From the NCBI GenBank assembly GCA_963829355.1, contig CAWHHZ010000021.1, positions 124,001 to 188,000 of the forward strand: DNA of 64,000 nucleotides, given 5' to 3'. Origin of the DNA: CAWHHZ01 sp963829355 (GTDB taxonomy: Bacteria > Acidobacteriota > Thermoanaerobaculia > Gp7-AA8 > JAHWKK01). The notes beneath the pieces were generated by a model, which was given only the letters and a program-made list of their open reading frames with translations, had not been told where the DNA came from and searched no databases. This document shows, one piece after another, positions 1 through 8,614 of the stretch. The position numbers and the translations under genes are program-made. Numbering within the stretch: the first letter of the stretch is position 1; the number at the start of each line of letters is the position of its first letter.

Positions 1-81
1 CTCTACCGATTTGATAGCCAGGCCTGGATCGGGGAACGTCTGATCGCCTCCGGAAGGTTCTATCTTGGAGGCGGGAACTGA
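1..81 (+). CDS. C-terminal fragment of an upstream gene (cut by window edge)
   Basis: Frame 1 is open from the first base to a TGA at 79-81, giving 26 residues ending RFYLGGGN. The ketosynthase at 85 starts 3 bases later and its ribosome-binding site (ggaggcggg, 67-75) lies inside this tail, so the two genes are almost certainly co-transcribed. The tail is too short to identify. A hotdog-fold dehydratase or another type II PKS/FAS enzyme would fit the context, but that is a guess. Confidence 0.6.
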   Translation, partial: LYRFDSQAWIGERLIASGRFYLGGGN

Positions 82-84
82 GTC

Positions 85-1320
85 ATGAGAGTAGCCGACA
101 AAAACACACGCGTCGCCATCACCGGTATCGGCATCTTCTGCTCGATCGGTAGAAATGCAGAAGAAGTGTGGGAATCGCTCGAACAGATGCGCGACGGGAT
201 CGTGCCGATGAGCCGCTTTCCCGACGACACCTTCCCGACGAGACTGGCCGCCGAGATCCCTGAGGACATCGTCGCAGTCGCCGGTATCGGTCAACGTCAG
301 TTGAGGCGTCTTTCGCGGTCCGACCGCTTTGCGATCATCGCGGCGGGGGAAGCTCTCGCGCAGGCGAATCGCGCAGAACGTCCGCTGTTGCGCAACAATG
401 CAGTCGTCTCGAGCGGCACCTCGACTGGTGGTTTGCTCGAAGGAGAGGATTACTTCTTCAGGAGGCGGGACCATGGACATGCAAAAGTCTCGGTTTCCAC
501 GGTCCTCCAGCAGCCCACCTCCGGACCCTCCGATGCCGTGGCCCGGACGCTCGGATGTGGCGGAGGGCTCCTCTCGAACGCGACCGCCTGTGCATCAGGA
601 GGCGCCGCGATCGGACTGGCTGCCGACCTCCTCCGCTCCGGACGTGTCGATGCCGCCATTGCCGGTGGAACCGATGCCCTGTGCCGCCTCACCTACAGTG
701 GCTTCAATGTCCTTCAGGCCGTCGATCCGGACAAGTGCCGTCCGTTCGACCGGGAGCGCAAGGGAATTACCCTGGGTGAAGGTGCGGGATACCTCGTGCT
801 CGAGCGATGGGACGATGCCGTCTCGCGAGGTGCAACGATCCTCGCGGAACTGGCCGGGTATGGTGCGTCGTGCGACGCGCACCACCCGACTGCACCGATC
901 GAAGACGGCAGCGGAGCTGCCCGGGCGATGCAGATGGCGATCGACGAGGGGTCGATTGCAGCACCTGTCGACTACGTCAACGCCCACGGAACCGGAACAC
1001 CGCTCAATGATCCGGCCGAGAGCCTGGCAATCCGGACGACGGTCGGCGAGAATGTTCCGGTCTCTTCGTCGAAGTCGTACTTCGGTCACACGCTCGGTGC
1101 GGCTGGGGGGCTCGAGGCCGTGGTCACGGTCCTGGCTCTGCTCAATCAGAGCGCACCTCCCACGCTTCGGCTCGAGAATCCCGAGGAGGGATCGCAGCTC
1201 GATCTGATCCGGAACGCTCCGCGGAAAATGAAGATGAATCGTGCGATCTCAAACACCTTCGGGTTTGGCGGCAGCAACGTTTCGCTGCTGATCTGCCGGG
1301 CGGGCTCGGATGGCGAGTGA
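85..1320 (+). CDS. 3-oxoacyl-ACP synthase, KS-alpha / FabF type (active)
   Basis: Condensing enzyme of type II fatty-acid or polyketide synthesis, catalysing decarboxylative Claisen condensation of malonyl-ACP with an acyl chain. 411 aa, normal FabF length. The Cys-His-His triad is complete: Cys169 in NATACASGG, His301 in NAHGTGTPLND and His335 in SKSYFGHTLGAAGG; the C-terminal FGFGGSN glycine motif is present. The ATG follows a good ribosome-binding site by about 9 bases. The 3' end overlaps the next KS-like gene by 11 bp, so the two are translationally coupled, as KS-alpha/CLF pairs are in aryl-polyene and aromatic type II PKS loci. The rest of the locus lies left of the window, so the product is unknown. 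Family certain; PKS rather than primary FabF is inferred from the dead partner. Confidence 0.93.
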   Translation: MRVADKNTRVAITGIGIFCSIGRNAEEVWESLEQMRDGIVPMSRFPDDTFPTRLAAEIPEDIVAVAGIGQRQLRRLSRSDRFAIIAAGEALAQANRAERPLLRNNAVVSSGTSTGGLLEGEDYFFRRRDHGHAKVSVSTVLQQPTSGPSDAVARTLGCGGGLLSNATACASGGAAIGLAADLLRSGRVDAAIAGGTDALCRLTYSGFNVLQAVDPDKCRPFDRERKGITLGEGAGYLVLERWDDAVSRGATILAELAGYGASCDAHHPTAPIEDGSGAARAMQMAIDEGSIAAPVDYVNAHGTGTPLNDPAESLAIRTTVGENVPVSSSKSYFGHTLGAAGGLEAVVTVLALLNQSAPPTLRLENPEEGSQLDLIRNAPRKMKMNRAISNTFGFGGSNVSLLICRAGSDGE

Positions 1321-2537
1321 TGCGCGGATAGCAGTGTGCGGGCTCGGTGTGATCGGGCCCGGCGCAATCGGCATCGACGCACTCCGGACGGTGCTTCGTG
1401 ACGGAAAGACGCTCGCCACAACGATCGATCGCTTCGACACGTCCGAGTTTGCTTCGAAGACCGGAGCGTTCGTGACCACTTTCTCCCCGAAGGAGTTCAT
1501 TTCGGCGGGCAAGATGCGCCGGATGAACCAGCTCTCGCGATTTGGCGTCGCGAGCGCGCAGATGGCCATCTCCGACGCGGGAGCTGATTCGACGTTCCCC
1601 GGCTGGGAGAGCGGTGGCGTCGCCATCGGAACGATGTTCGGCCCCGTCGAGACGTCGGTGAAGTATCTCGACGAGTACCGGGAGAAGGGCCCTGCTCTCG
1701 CTCCGCCGCAGCTCTTTGCCGAGTCGGTTGCGAATGCGCCGGGAAGCCACATCGCCATCCATTTCGGTTTGCGTGGCTTCAATCTGACTTTCACCCAGCG
1801 CGAAGGCTCAGCGATGACGGCGATGACCGCTGCTGCAATGCAGATCGCGAAGGGAAGCGCGGCCCTCGCTCTTGCCGGCGGCGTCGACGAGATCAACGAG
1901 ATCACCTACGGCATCTATGATCGGATCGGTGCTCTCGCACACGAGAGCGGCGGCCAGCCCGAGATGGCGAGGCCGTTCGACGCGAAGCGGAACGGGCTCG
2001 TGCTGGGGGAAGGGGGAGCGATGATGCTCCTCGCTGGCGATCCCGGAAGTCTGCCGGTGTACGGATGGATCGCGGGATTCGCTCAGGGAACGGATCTCAC
2101 CGCAGGTCTGTCCGATTGGGGGCATGGGACGGAGACCGTCGCACAGGTCATGCGGAGAGCAATCTCCGATGCCGGAATCGCTCCCGGCGAGATCGACGTC
2201 GTCTTCGCCTCGGCGAACGGGAACCGCAAGTGTGATGCACTGGAAGCTGCAGCCTTGCTCTCATTGTTCGGCCGGTCCTGTCCTCCGGTCGTCGCGACGA
2301 AGGGTCTGTTTGGTGAGTACGCCGCCGGCGGTGGGCTGCAGTTGGCAGCCGCGCTCCTTTCGCTCCGCCATGGAGAGACTTATGCGAGCGCGGGATTCAC
2401 TTGAGGCGGAGACTGAAGACAACCTCCCGATCTCCACGCGTCACGAAGAGCGGGAGATCCGGTATGCGCTGGTAAGCTCTCTTTCGGCCGGAGGTGGTGT
2501 AATCTGCACGGTTTTCGCGAAGGAGAGATCGGCGTGA
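1310..2537 (+). CDS. Ketosynthase-like chain-length factor (KS-beta/CLF), catalytic residues lost; one frameshift
   Basis: Thiolase-fold partner of the preceding KS, about 408 aa after repair. All three catalytic positions are replaced: the Cys region reads FTQREGSAM (Glu at about residue 165), the first His region reads SANGNRKCDALEA (Asn) and the second reads KGLFGEYAAGGG (Glu). This is what is expected of a chain-length factor, which shapes the cavity rather than condensing. The raw frame stops at 2404 just after YASAGFT. The next frame continues as EAETEDNLPIS to a stop at 2537, which overlaps the following gene as GTGA. One extra T in the TT at about 2400-2401 explains the break, most likely a sequencing error. 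Confidence 0.85.
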
Positions 2538-3289
2538 ACGAGCTATCGCCAGGTGGGCGGATCGAACATTCTCTCGTGAGGGTGGTCATTCCTGCTCTCA
2601 ACGCAGAGTCGACTCTTCCCGGAGTGATCGCGGATTGTCTGGCGGCCGATCCAGCCTGGAAGGAAGCTCTCATCGTCGTCGATGACGGTTCGACGGACGG
2701 CACATCGCTAGTGGCCCAGGAGGCAGGCGTGCGGGTCCTGCGGCATGAAGTCAACCGCGGCAAAGGCGAGGCACTGCGCACCGGTTTCGAGCTGGCTCTG
2801 CGCGACAAGGCCGAGGCGGTGGTGACGATGGATGCGGACGGACAGCATCTGGCGTCCGAAATTCCGAAGCTGGTTCGCGCGTGGAAGGAACACTCAGCAG
2901 ATCTGGTGATCGGAAGTCGTGCAGGCCTTTTCGAAGAGATGGTGGGGAGGCGCCGCATTGCGAACCGCTTCTCTGCACGATCGATCTCGATGTTTGCAGG
3001 CGTTCGCGTTCTCGATTCGCAATCGGGTTTCCGGCTCTACACTCGGCGCTTTCTGACTGAAGTCGACTACGAGTCTCACGGGTTCGCGGCCGAGAGCGAG
3101 ATGGTTGTCGTCTCGGGGCGGAAGGGCATGACGATCGTCGAGACACCGATCAGGCTCGGCTACGTCGACGGCGTCGCCACCAGTCATTACCGGCCAGTGA
3201 TGGATACGCTGCGAATTGCGGGCAGAGTGATCGCAGCCGGAGCACGACCCGTCCTCAGGACTGGCCGCGCCCTCTCGTCGTCTTCCTGA
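2534..3289 (+). CDS. GT2 family glycosyltransferase (dolichyl-phosphate mannosyltransferase-like)
   Basis: GT-A fold sugar transferase of the DPM1/polyprenyl-phosphate type, 251 aa. The nucleotide-binding start VVIPALNAESTL, the metal-binding VVDDGSTDG and the DADGQH motif with flanking strands are all visible, followed by DSQSGFRLY, typical of polyprenyl-phosphate hexosyltransferases. No membrane segment is seen. The GTG start overlaps the CLF stop (GTGA), placing it in the KS operon; it may load a sugar on a lipid carrier used by the GT-C enzyme encoded opposite. The last 14 codons lie in a 53-bp sequence repeated at 4649-4701 at the end of the ATPase gene, so the true C-terminus may have been altered by a rearrangement. 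Confidence 0.85.
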   Translation: MNELSPGGRIEHSLVRVVIPALNAESTLPGVIADCLAADPAWKEALIVVDDGSTDGTSLVAQEAGVRVLRHEVNRGKGEALRTGFELALRDKAEAVVTMDADGQHLASEIPKLVRAWKEHSADLVIGSRAGLFEEMVGRRRIANRFSARSISMFAGVRVLDSQSGFRLYTRRFLTEVDYESHGFAAESEMVVVSGRKGMTIVETPIRLGYVDGVATSHYRPVMDTLRIAGRVIAAGARPVLRTGRALSSSS

Positions 3290-3300
3290 AGATCTCATCG
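3248..3300. repeat. 53-bp direct repeat, copy 1
   Basis: Matches 4649-4701 at 51 of 53 positions in the same orientation. This copy forms the 3' end of the GT2 gene; the other copy forms the 3' end of the ParA/MinD-like gene on the opposite strand. The two copies bracket the GT-C gene. Confidence 0.9.
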
Positions 3301-3322
3301 TAGACACCTGGCCTGGGTCCGA

Positions 3323-4642
3323 TCAGGCTGATGCCGGGTCGGAGCTTCGATCTCCCCCTCTGCCAGATGACACGAGCCGTGGGAGTTGAGTGCAGGCGAG
3401 GACTCCGAGTATCCCTGCCACAGCATACTGAAGTGGTCGCTCCTGAATTGACGAGATCACGTCCGGGTTCCAGAAGACGGACCAGGGATGGGTCGCCGCG
3501 ATTCCGTTGACGGCAAAGCCAAGCGATCCAGCGCCCACGATGAGAACCCGCAGAACATGGCTGTCTTCGTAGCGTCCGAGAAGGGAGCACAATGGCACCG
3601 CGGCCAGTGGGATTGCCGGAACCAGGAGTCGCGGTCCATATCCTGAGCCGCCTCGCCAGTCCGTCCAGGAGGCGACGAGCAGGAGGTAGAGAAGAAATCC
3701 AACCAGTGATGCAGCAAGGGGCGATTGGGAGGACCAGCTGCTGTGAAGCCATCCCACACCCGCGACCAGCACAACGGGCGCAAAAATCAGCAATCCGTTT
3801 CGTGGATCGATCATCAAGCCGGTGAGTCCCTCGAGCACGTCACCATACTGGAACGGTTGGAATGTCACGAGCAGACTGCCGTACAGCAATCGATTCTTCA
3901 GCAGCCATGCGGCTGCGGACAGCGAGAGCGCCAGAAGGAACCGCGAAGCACGTCGGCGGTCGCTGAGGACGGCATGAAACGCCAGGGGGATCACGAGCAA
4001 CAGCGACGTCTCCTTGAACCAGAACGCAACCCCGGCAAGCAAGCCAGCCGCAAAGAATCGGTTGCGCTGAAGATACCAGAAAGAAGTCACCACGGCGGTT
4101 GCGATATACGACTCGGTCATGAACACCCGGCTGTAAAACCATATTGGTGTGCAGTAGTAAATGGTAAACGCCACCAGTAGGCCGTCGTGCACACCCAGCT
4201 GCTCCTTCGCGAGGCTGAACATGGCCAGAAAACCGATCCAACTGACGCAGACGGTGAGAGCGATGAGTGGGTAATCGGGAGCACCGCCAGGAAAAAGAGC
4301 GTGCTGGAGGGTGATCAAGGGGGCCGCAAGCATGGCGATCCCCACCGGGTGGATCGGAACAGAGCGGCCGTTCACCTCCCGCGTGTGATGGTCGAGGTCC
4401 TGGCCGGCGCGTCCAGCCCCAGCCGCCACACCGCCCGATTTCACTTCCGCGTAGTCGTCTTCCAGATTGAGATCCCGATCCGTCACGATCGAGTGTGTCA
4501 TCAGGGCATAGTGAGGCTCGTCGCCGCCGATCAGTTTCGGTCGTGCGGCCGCCGGGAGCAGGTGCAGGAAGACGATGATTCCGATGGCGAGCCGGTGTCG
4601 ACGACGTACGTCGGGAGCCAGTGAAGTTGTGGCGTGGTCCAT
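3323..4642 (-). CDS. Polytopic membrane glycosyltransferase, GT-C (PMT/ArnT-like)
   Basis: Integral membrane sugar transferase using polyprenyl-phosphate sugars, 439 aa. After a short cytoplasmic N-terminus and one membrane segment there is GGDEPHYALMTHS, the acidic first-loop motif of GT-C enzymes (DEPHY), followed by about ten hydrophobic helices with Arg/Lys-rich turns. The ATG at 4642 is chosen because the reading frame upstream runs into the ParA gene; it sits 13 bp after the ParA stop in an operon-like arrangement. The gene is flanked by the two 53-bp direct repeats, as if inserted between the convergent GT2 and ParA genes. The substrate is unknown. Confidence 0.78.
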   Translation of the reverse strand: MDHATTSLAPDVRRRHRLAIGIIVFLHLLPAAARPKLIGGDEPHYALMTHSIVTDRDLNLEDDYAEVKSGGVAAGAGRAGQDLDHHTREVNGRSVPIHPVGIAMLAAPLITLQHALFPGGAPDYPLIALTVCVSWIGFLAMFSLAKEQLGVHDGLLVAFTIYYCTPIWFYSRVFMTESYIATAVVTSFWYLQRNRFFAAGLLAGVAFWFKETSLLLVIPLAFHAVLSDRRRASRFLLALSLSAAAWLLKNRLLYGSLLVTFQPFQYGDVLEGLTGLMIDPRNGLLIFAPVVLVAGVGWLHSSWSSQSPLAASLVGFLLYLLLVASWTDWRGGSGYGPRLLVPAIPLAAVPLCSLLGRYEDSHVLRVLIVGAGSLGFAVNGIAATHPWSVFWNPDVISSIQERPLQYAVAGILGVLACTQLPRLVSSGRGGDRSSDPASA

Positions 4643-4648
4643 CGCACT

Positions 4649-4701
4649 CCCGTCCTCAGGACTGGCCGCGCCCTCTTGTCGTCTTCCTGAAGATCTCCTC
4701 G
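4649..4701. repeat. 53-bp direct repeat, copy 2
   Basis: Covers the last 15 codons of the ParA/MinD-like gene (minus strand, tail FRKTTRGRGQS). Copy 1 at 3248-3300 would encode the same tail antisense to the GT2 gene. Two mismatches separate the copies. Confidence 0.9.
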
Positions 4702-5933
4702 CGCATCTCGATCCCGCGGAAGATTCGATGGTCGCCGAACTCGCTGACCGGACGGTTCTGCATCGCAAACAGTGCCCGCTGCGTCATGTATTGGAAGTTC
4801 CGCTCGTAGTCGTCCTCGCGTCTCGCATCGAACATCTTTCGGAGTGTCTCGAGCTGCATCGAGAGGTGGTCTTCCGGCTCGAGAGTGCGCTCGACCGGTT
4901 TCTCCCGTTTCTTCGGAGGGCGTCGTGGCTCGAGCCCGATCGCAGTGACCCGCAGATCTTCGAGTTGCTGATCGATGTCATCGACCGGCTTCGCTTCTTT
5001 CTGCTGGTGACGAGTCAGAACTGCGGGGACACGGGTGCGGTTCGACTCCTGAACGGTCCGGCTCCGGTTGATCCATCCGAGGTTGGTGACGGTCGAGCGG
5101 CTGGTGACGTTCTCGGTGAGGTTCTGGATGAACGGTCTGACGGCCGTCTCGAATGACTCGTCGACACCGCTGAACATGTTCAAAACATAATGCACCTTGA
5201 AGAAGTGAAGCACGTTGTTGACCGCACGCGTGACGACATGCTCGACACCGAGCGAGCTTTCGAGATCGTGAGCGAACGCATCGAGGTTAGGAATCGACTC
5301 ATCGTAGACGTCCTCGGCTCTGTCGATCAGATCGTTGACGAGTCGCTCGAAATCGAGGGACCCGTCGACAAGATCGAAGAATGGGGAGCCTTCCGAGAAG
5401 ATCATGCGCAGTTTCCGGAAGAGGATCGCCTTGACGATGTCTGAGGCCGCGAGCGTTGCGCTCGGCGTGTGCGGCGTGAAGACCAGAACGCCGGAGTTGG
5501 AGAATGGAAGGAAGTCGATGACCGCGTGATCGAGTCCAGCCTTGAGATCGAGGATCACGAAGCGCGCGTCGAGCTCGTTGATGCCATCGATGATCTGCTG
5601 CTTCCGGTCGTCGCCGAAGTTCGTGATCTCCTCGATCATGTGCTTCGGGCCAGCGACGAAGCCGAAGTCTCCATAGATCCCCTCGGGATCGAGTCGCTGG
5701 TCGAGGGTGGTGATGCAGTCCTCGATGCGATGCCCTTTCTTGAAGAAGTGGTAGAGGTCGTGCCGCACCTCCACTCCGATCGCATTGCGCACCGAAGATG
5801 TCCCCGTGTCGAGATCAACCAGAACGGTCTTCCCGTGTCTGGAAAGGGAAAGGGCAAAATTGACGGCGAATGTCGTCTTGCCGACGCCACCCTTTCCCGA
5901 AGAGACCGGAATGATTCTCGTTTTCGTAGACAA
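4656..5933 (-). CDS. MinD/FlhG-like P-loop ATPase with long C-terminal extension
   Basis: ParA/MinD superfamily ATPase that would dimerise on ATP, probably at membranes or the nucleoid. 425 aa against about 270-300 for MinD. The deviant Walker A is SSGKGGVGKTTFAVN at about residue 11, followed by VLVDLDTGTSS (Walker A' region) and FVILDLKAGLDH (Walker B region). From about residue 300 the protein continues with a charged extension including a PKKREKPVERTLEPED linker and a helical tail (FQYMTQRALFAMQNRPVSEFG), which I do not recognise. No flagellar or septum genes are nearby, so the cargo is unknown. It is divergent from crp, with 212 bp between the starts. Confidence 0.85.
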   Translation of the reverse strand: MSTKTRIIPVSSGKGGVGKTTFAVNFALSLSRHGKTVLVDLDTGTSSVRNAIGVEVRHDLYHFFKKGHRIEDCITTLDQRLDPEGIYGDFGFVAGPKHMIEEITNFGDDRKQQIIDGINELDARFVILDLKAGLDHAVIDFLPFSNSGVLVFTPHTPSATLAASDIVKAILFRKLRMIFSEGSPFFDLVDGSLDFERLVNDLIDRAEDVYDESIPNLDAFAHDLESSLGVEHVVTRAVNNVLHFFKVHYVLNMFSGVDESFETAVRPFIQNLTENVTSRSTVTNLGWINRSRTVQESNRTRVPAVLTRHQQKEAKPVDDIDQQLEDLRVTAIGLEPRRPPKKREKPVERTLEPEDHLSMQLETLRKMFDARREDDYERNFQYMTQRALFAMQNRPVSEFGDHRIFRGIEMREEIFRKTTRGRGQS

Positions 5934-6145
5934 TATTGATCCTCTGTACCGCCCGCCACGGTAGCGGGGTGGCCGTTCGATCGCAAGAGGGTGCTGGAGA
6001 TTTCATGATGCCATCGTGCGGCCAGCTTGCAAGGGCGACCGTAGTAGAATTGAGAGGCTGGGACAATCCGATCACGTCGGACCGCCTGGCGTTCGAGTTG
6101 CTCGCGAAGTCTGGAAGACGTTTGGCCAGGCCGGAGCGGTCCAGA

Positions 6146-6826
6146 ATGAGCCCGGAAGAATTCAGAAGCTTTCCCCTTTTCAGCGAGCTTGACGAGCAGG
6201 AGCTCTCGGCGGTCGCCAGCATCGCCCGATCCCGCGAATACTCGAAGGGGGATGTGATCCTCCACGCCGACGAGAGTGGCGATATTTTCTGCCTCATCGA
6301 ACAGGGGAAAGTGAAGGTCTCCATGATCTCGCCCGACGGGAAGGAGATCATCCTCTCGACCTTCGGCCCGGGAGAATTCTTTGGAGAGATGGCGGTGCTC
6401 GACGACGAGCCCAGGTCCGCCTCGGTGGTCGCGATGGAGACGCTCAGGCTCCAGACCATATTCAAGGACGATTTTCTGACTCTGCTGCGTGAGAACTTCG
6501 GCATCACGAGAAAGATCCTCGCCGAGCTCTCCGGCCGTCTGCGCGCTGCCTCCCACCGGATCGAGTCACTTGCCACAATGGACGTCTACGGCCGCCTCGC
6601 CCGCTTCTTCCTCGATCTCGCCGAGAAGGAGGGGAGGGAAGACGGTCGCGGTTACCTCGCCATCGAGCGACCGACCCACCAGGCGATCGCGAACACCATC
6701 GGCACATCGAGAGAGACGGTATCCCGCCTTCTCCACGACCTGATCGAGAGAAAACTGCTCATCGAGGAAGGACGAACGATCTACCTCCAGACCTCCGCCA
6801 TCGAGGAGTTCCGCGAACAGGCGTGA
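6146..6826 (+). CDS. Crp/Fnr family transcriptional regulator
   Basis: Cyclic-nucleotide-binding-fold regulator, 226 aa, the standard length. N-terminal cNMP-binding beta-roll at about residues 5-120 with the phosphate-binding cassette FFGEMAVLDDEPRSASVVA (the Arg-Ser pair that contacts the cyclic phosphate is present), dimerisation helix, then a winged helix with THQAIANTIGTSRETVSRLL as the recognition helix. No N-terminal Cys cluster, so Crp-like rather than Fnr-like. The ATG at 6146 is chosen because homologues start just before FxxFPLFSELDEQE; the frame is open further upstream but reads as low-complexity. It may regulate the divergent ATPase operon; no operator could be assigned with confidence. 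Confidence 0.92.
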   Translation: MSPEEFRSFPLFSELDEQELSAVASIARSREYSKGDVILHADESGDIFCLIEQGKVKVSMISPDGKEIILSTFGPGEFFGEMAVLDDEPRSASVVAMETLRLQTIFKDDFLTLLRENFGITRKILAELSGRLRAASHRIESLATMDVYGRLARFFLDLAEKEGREDGRGYLAIERPTHQAIANTIGTSRETVSRLLHDLIERKLLIEEGRTIYLQTSAIEEFREQA

Positions 6827-6897
6827 GGAGGGTTCAAGGGTTCAAGAGTTCAGAGGTTCAGAGGTTCAGAGGTTCAGAGTGACGATCACTCACGACT

Positions 6898-7023
6898 GTC
6901 ATCCTGAGCCGCCGGAGCGCAGCGCAGGACGGTCGAAGGATCGCGCCCGGCTATCCTCGCCCTGAGTTCCCTGCGCAGTTTCCATAGAGTCACCCCGTAC
7001 GCGATCCTTCGCTTCGCTCAGGA
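6898..7023. repeat. Mosaic inverted-repeat element, copy 1
   Basis: Left end GTCATCCTGAGC..., then GAAGGATCGCG, a core with TATCCTCGCC, then CGTACGCGATCCTTCG and a right end GCTTCGCTCAGGA. The left and right ends are inverted repeats. The left arm here is the long variant (CCGCCGGAGCGCAGCG...). Confidence 0.8.
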
Positions 7024-7030
7024 CTGGAGA

Positions 7031-7110
7031 AAGGGCTCGGGGACAAGGGCTCGGGGACAGGTCTTTGTTTTTCAAGGGCTCAAGGGCTCGGGGACAGGTC
7101 TTTGTTTTTC
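7031..7110 (+). repeat. REP-like tandem units (GGGGACAGGTCTTTG)
   Basis: One partial and two full copies of a 29-base unit beginning AAGGGCTCGGGGACAGG, at 7031-7044, 7045-7073 and 7082-7110, the last two separated by an 8-base partial. Similar GGGGACAGG units accompany REP-associated tyrosine transposases in other genomes; no such transposase is in this window. Confidence 0.7.
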
Positions 7111-7331
7111 TGCCTGTTCTACGAGGAGTGGAATGTTCACCGTAATTGGGTGCTGGATTCTACGATCGGTAGAATCGACCGAAAACCAAAGACCCGGCCC
7201 CCCGCTTCCGGGCCTCAGTTGTCGTGACATGGAGACACCTCCTCTGGTGGAACCGCGTGCGGTCGCGGCTGTGTGGGTAAGGTTCGGCGGGTGATTTCGC
7301 CGGGCAGTGCGTGGAGAGCCTTCGCCGGTGA

Positions 7332-8207
7332 TCAGCTGGCCGACGGCTCTCCTCGGTAGACGCTGAAGTCGATGTCCTCGAGCCGGAGGCTTCGCAGGAT
7401 GTGTCCCATCGACACGACCATGATTCCCTGAAAGTAGAGGCTCATCAGAATCGCGTCGAGACCGCCAAGACTGAACGCGTCATCAAGGGCCAGTGTCATG
7501 AAAAAGATGCTCAGGGCGATGCTCGTATACAACATCGAAGTGACACCTGCCGCCATCTGTTTCGAGCGATCAGCGATCGATTGATGTGGGTTCAGCTTGC
7601 GCCCGTATATGCCCCAGGCGGACACGACGGCCATGAAGAGATTTGTGAACGTCAGCACGATCGCTCGCTGAGTTGCATCGCTGGCCATGCTGAACGTGAA
7701 GTCGTCGAGATAGAAATCGAACACGATCGCGCCGAAGAAGAGGGCGACCGCCGAGAACAGCAGAGCGGGCGAAGCGAAATCGGTGAAACGGCGTGGTCGC
7801 AACTCCGCCTTTCGGGTCGTGGACACGCTCGCGTTTCTCATTGACTTGAACTGGCTGTACTCGGAGAGCTCCAGCATGATGAAGGGAATGAACTGGATCC
7901 CGCCGTACGCAGCCGGCCACGCCTCTGAGATGAACCCGTCGTCCGCGAATGTGGCATGGTCCACGACGAAAATCATCGTGAGCAGAATCGCCACGCCGAG
8001 CACGAAGACCAGTCGATTGGCGAGCTCGAATCGCCGGCAGGCGGCTCGGTGCGACTCGACAGACCTCGGGTAGAGCCGCGGGTACTCCGACGGTGGATAC
8101 TGCTCCAGGACGGTCCACATCCTGCCGAGGATGCGATTCGGAAAGTAGTAGGAGATCAGGAAGATCTGTCCGGCGAATACGATGTAAAACACGGTCTGTG
8201 TGAGCAT
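7332..8207 (-). CDS. Polytopic membrane protein of unknown function (GntR-linked)
   Basis: 291 aa with about seven hydrophobic segments: near residues 5-25, 65-85, 100-115, 145-170, 180-205, 225-245 and 255-275. No transporter signature or catalytic motif is recognised. It starts at the ATG at 8207, after a GGAGAGAGAG ribosome-binding site, 9 bp behind a YtrA-type GntR regulator gene. Such GntR genes usually head operons for cell-envelope ABC transporters or membrane proteins, so this protein is probably induced by an envelope stress or small ligand (inference). No ABC ATPase is present. Confidence 0.75.
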   Translation of the reverse strand: MLTQTVFYIVFAGQIFLISYYFPNRILGRMWTVLEQYPPSEYPRLYPRSVESHRAACRRFELANRLVFVLGVAILLTMIFVVDHATFADDGFISEAWPAAYGGIQFIPFIMLELSEYSQFKSMRNASVSTTRKAELRPRRFTDFASPALLFSAVALFFGAIVFDFYLDDFTFSMASDATQRAIVLTFTNLFMAVVSAWGIYGRKLNPHQSIADRSKQMAAGVTSMLYTSIALSIFFMTLALDDAFSLGGLDAILMSLYFQGIMVVSMGHILRSLRLEDIDFSVYRGEPSAS

Positions 8208-8216
8208 CTCTCTCTC

Positions 8217-8597
8217 CTAGTCGTTGCGGCGGTTCATCACGTCTGCGAACGCGATTCGAATCTCTGAATCGGTCGCGCCCGAACCTCTGAGCGCGGCGAT
8301 GGTTTTCTCGAACGTTTCGATCAGGAGCTGATTGAGGTCGAACTCGCTATTCGTCCTCGCGTCCGGATGAATGAAGGTCCCGCGATATCCCTTGGTTTCG
8401 ATGACGGAGTCGCGCTCGAGCAGCCGGTACGCCTTCGCGACCGTCTTGCTGTTGACCTCCAGGTCAGTGGCGAGTTGCCGGATCGAAGGCAACGGGTCGC
8501 CTGGGTCGAGGGTGCCTCGCTGCACGGCCCCCTTGATCTGCGCGATCAGTTGAGCGAATACGGGGACCGAGTTGTCGATGTCGATAGTAATTTCCAT
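8217..8597 (-). CDS. GntR family regulator, YtrA subfamily
   Basis: Short winged-helix repressor, 126 aa. The N-terminal DNA-binding domain covers about residues 1-75, with PVFAQLIAQIKGAVQRGTL, PLPSIRQLATDLEVNSKTV and AKAYRLLERDSVIETKGYRG giving the classic GntR helix-turn-helix and wing. The C-terminal part is only about 50 residues and helical (dimerisation), as in the YtrA subfamily. The ATG at 8597 is preferred to 8615 because the palindromic operator at 8615-8647 then lies just upstream; either is possible. It is co-directional with the membrane protein gene and is probably autoregulated. Confidence 0.88.
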   Translation of the reverse strand: MEITIDIDNSVPVFAQLIAQIKGAVQRGTLDPGDPLPSIRQLATDLEVNSKTVAKAYRLLERDSVIETKGYRGTFIHPDARTNSEFDLNQLLIETFEKTIAALRGSGATDSEIRIAFADVMNRRND

Positions 8598-8614
8598 AGG
8601 TTGGCTGGATGTCA

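Larger units (their letters stand above)
6827..7331. other. Intergenic repeat cluster between convergent genes (no gene seen)
   Basis: Holds, in order: a TTCARRGG-type octamer array (about 6833-6881), a mosaic inverted-repeat element (6898-7023), REP-like units containing GGGGACAGGTCTTTG (7031-7110) and a GC-rich hairpin around the cccgcttccggg stretch near 7197. I see no convincing open frame on either strand. Confidence 0.7.

Noticed and set aside
595..1089. Minus-strand open frame inside the KS gene
   Set aside because: Shadow of the ketosynthase; Arg-rich translation without any family motif.
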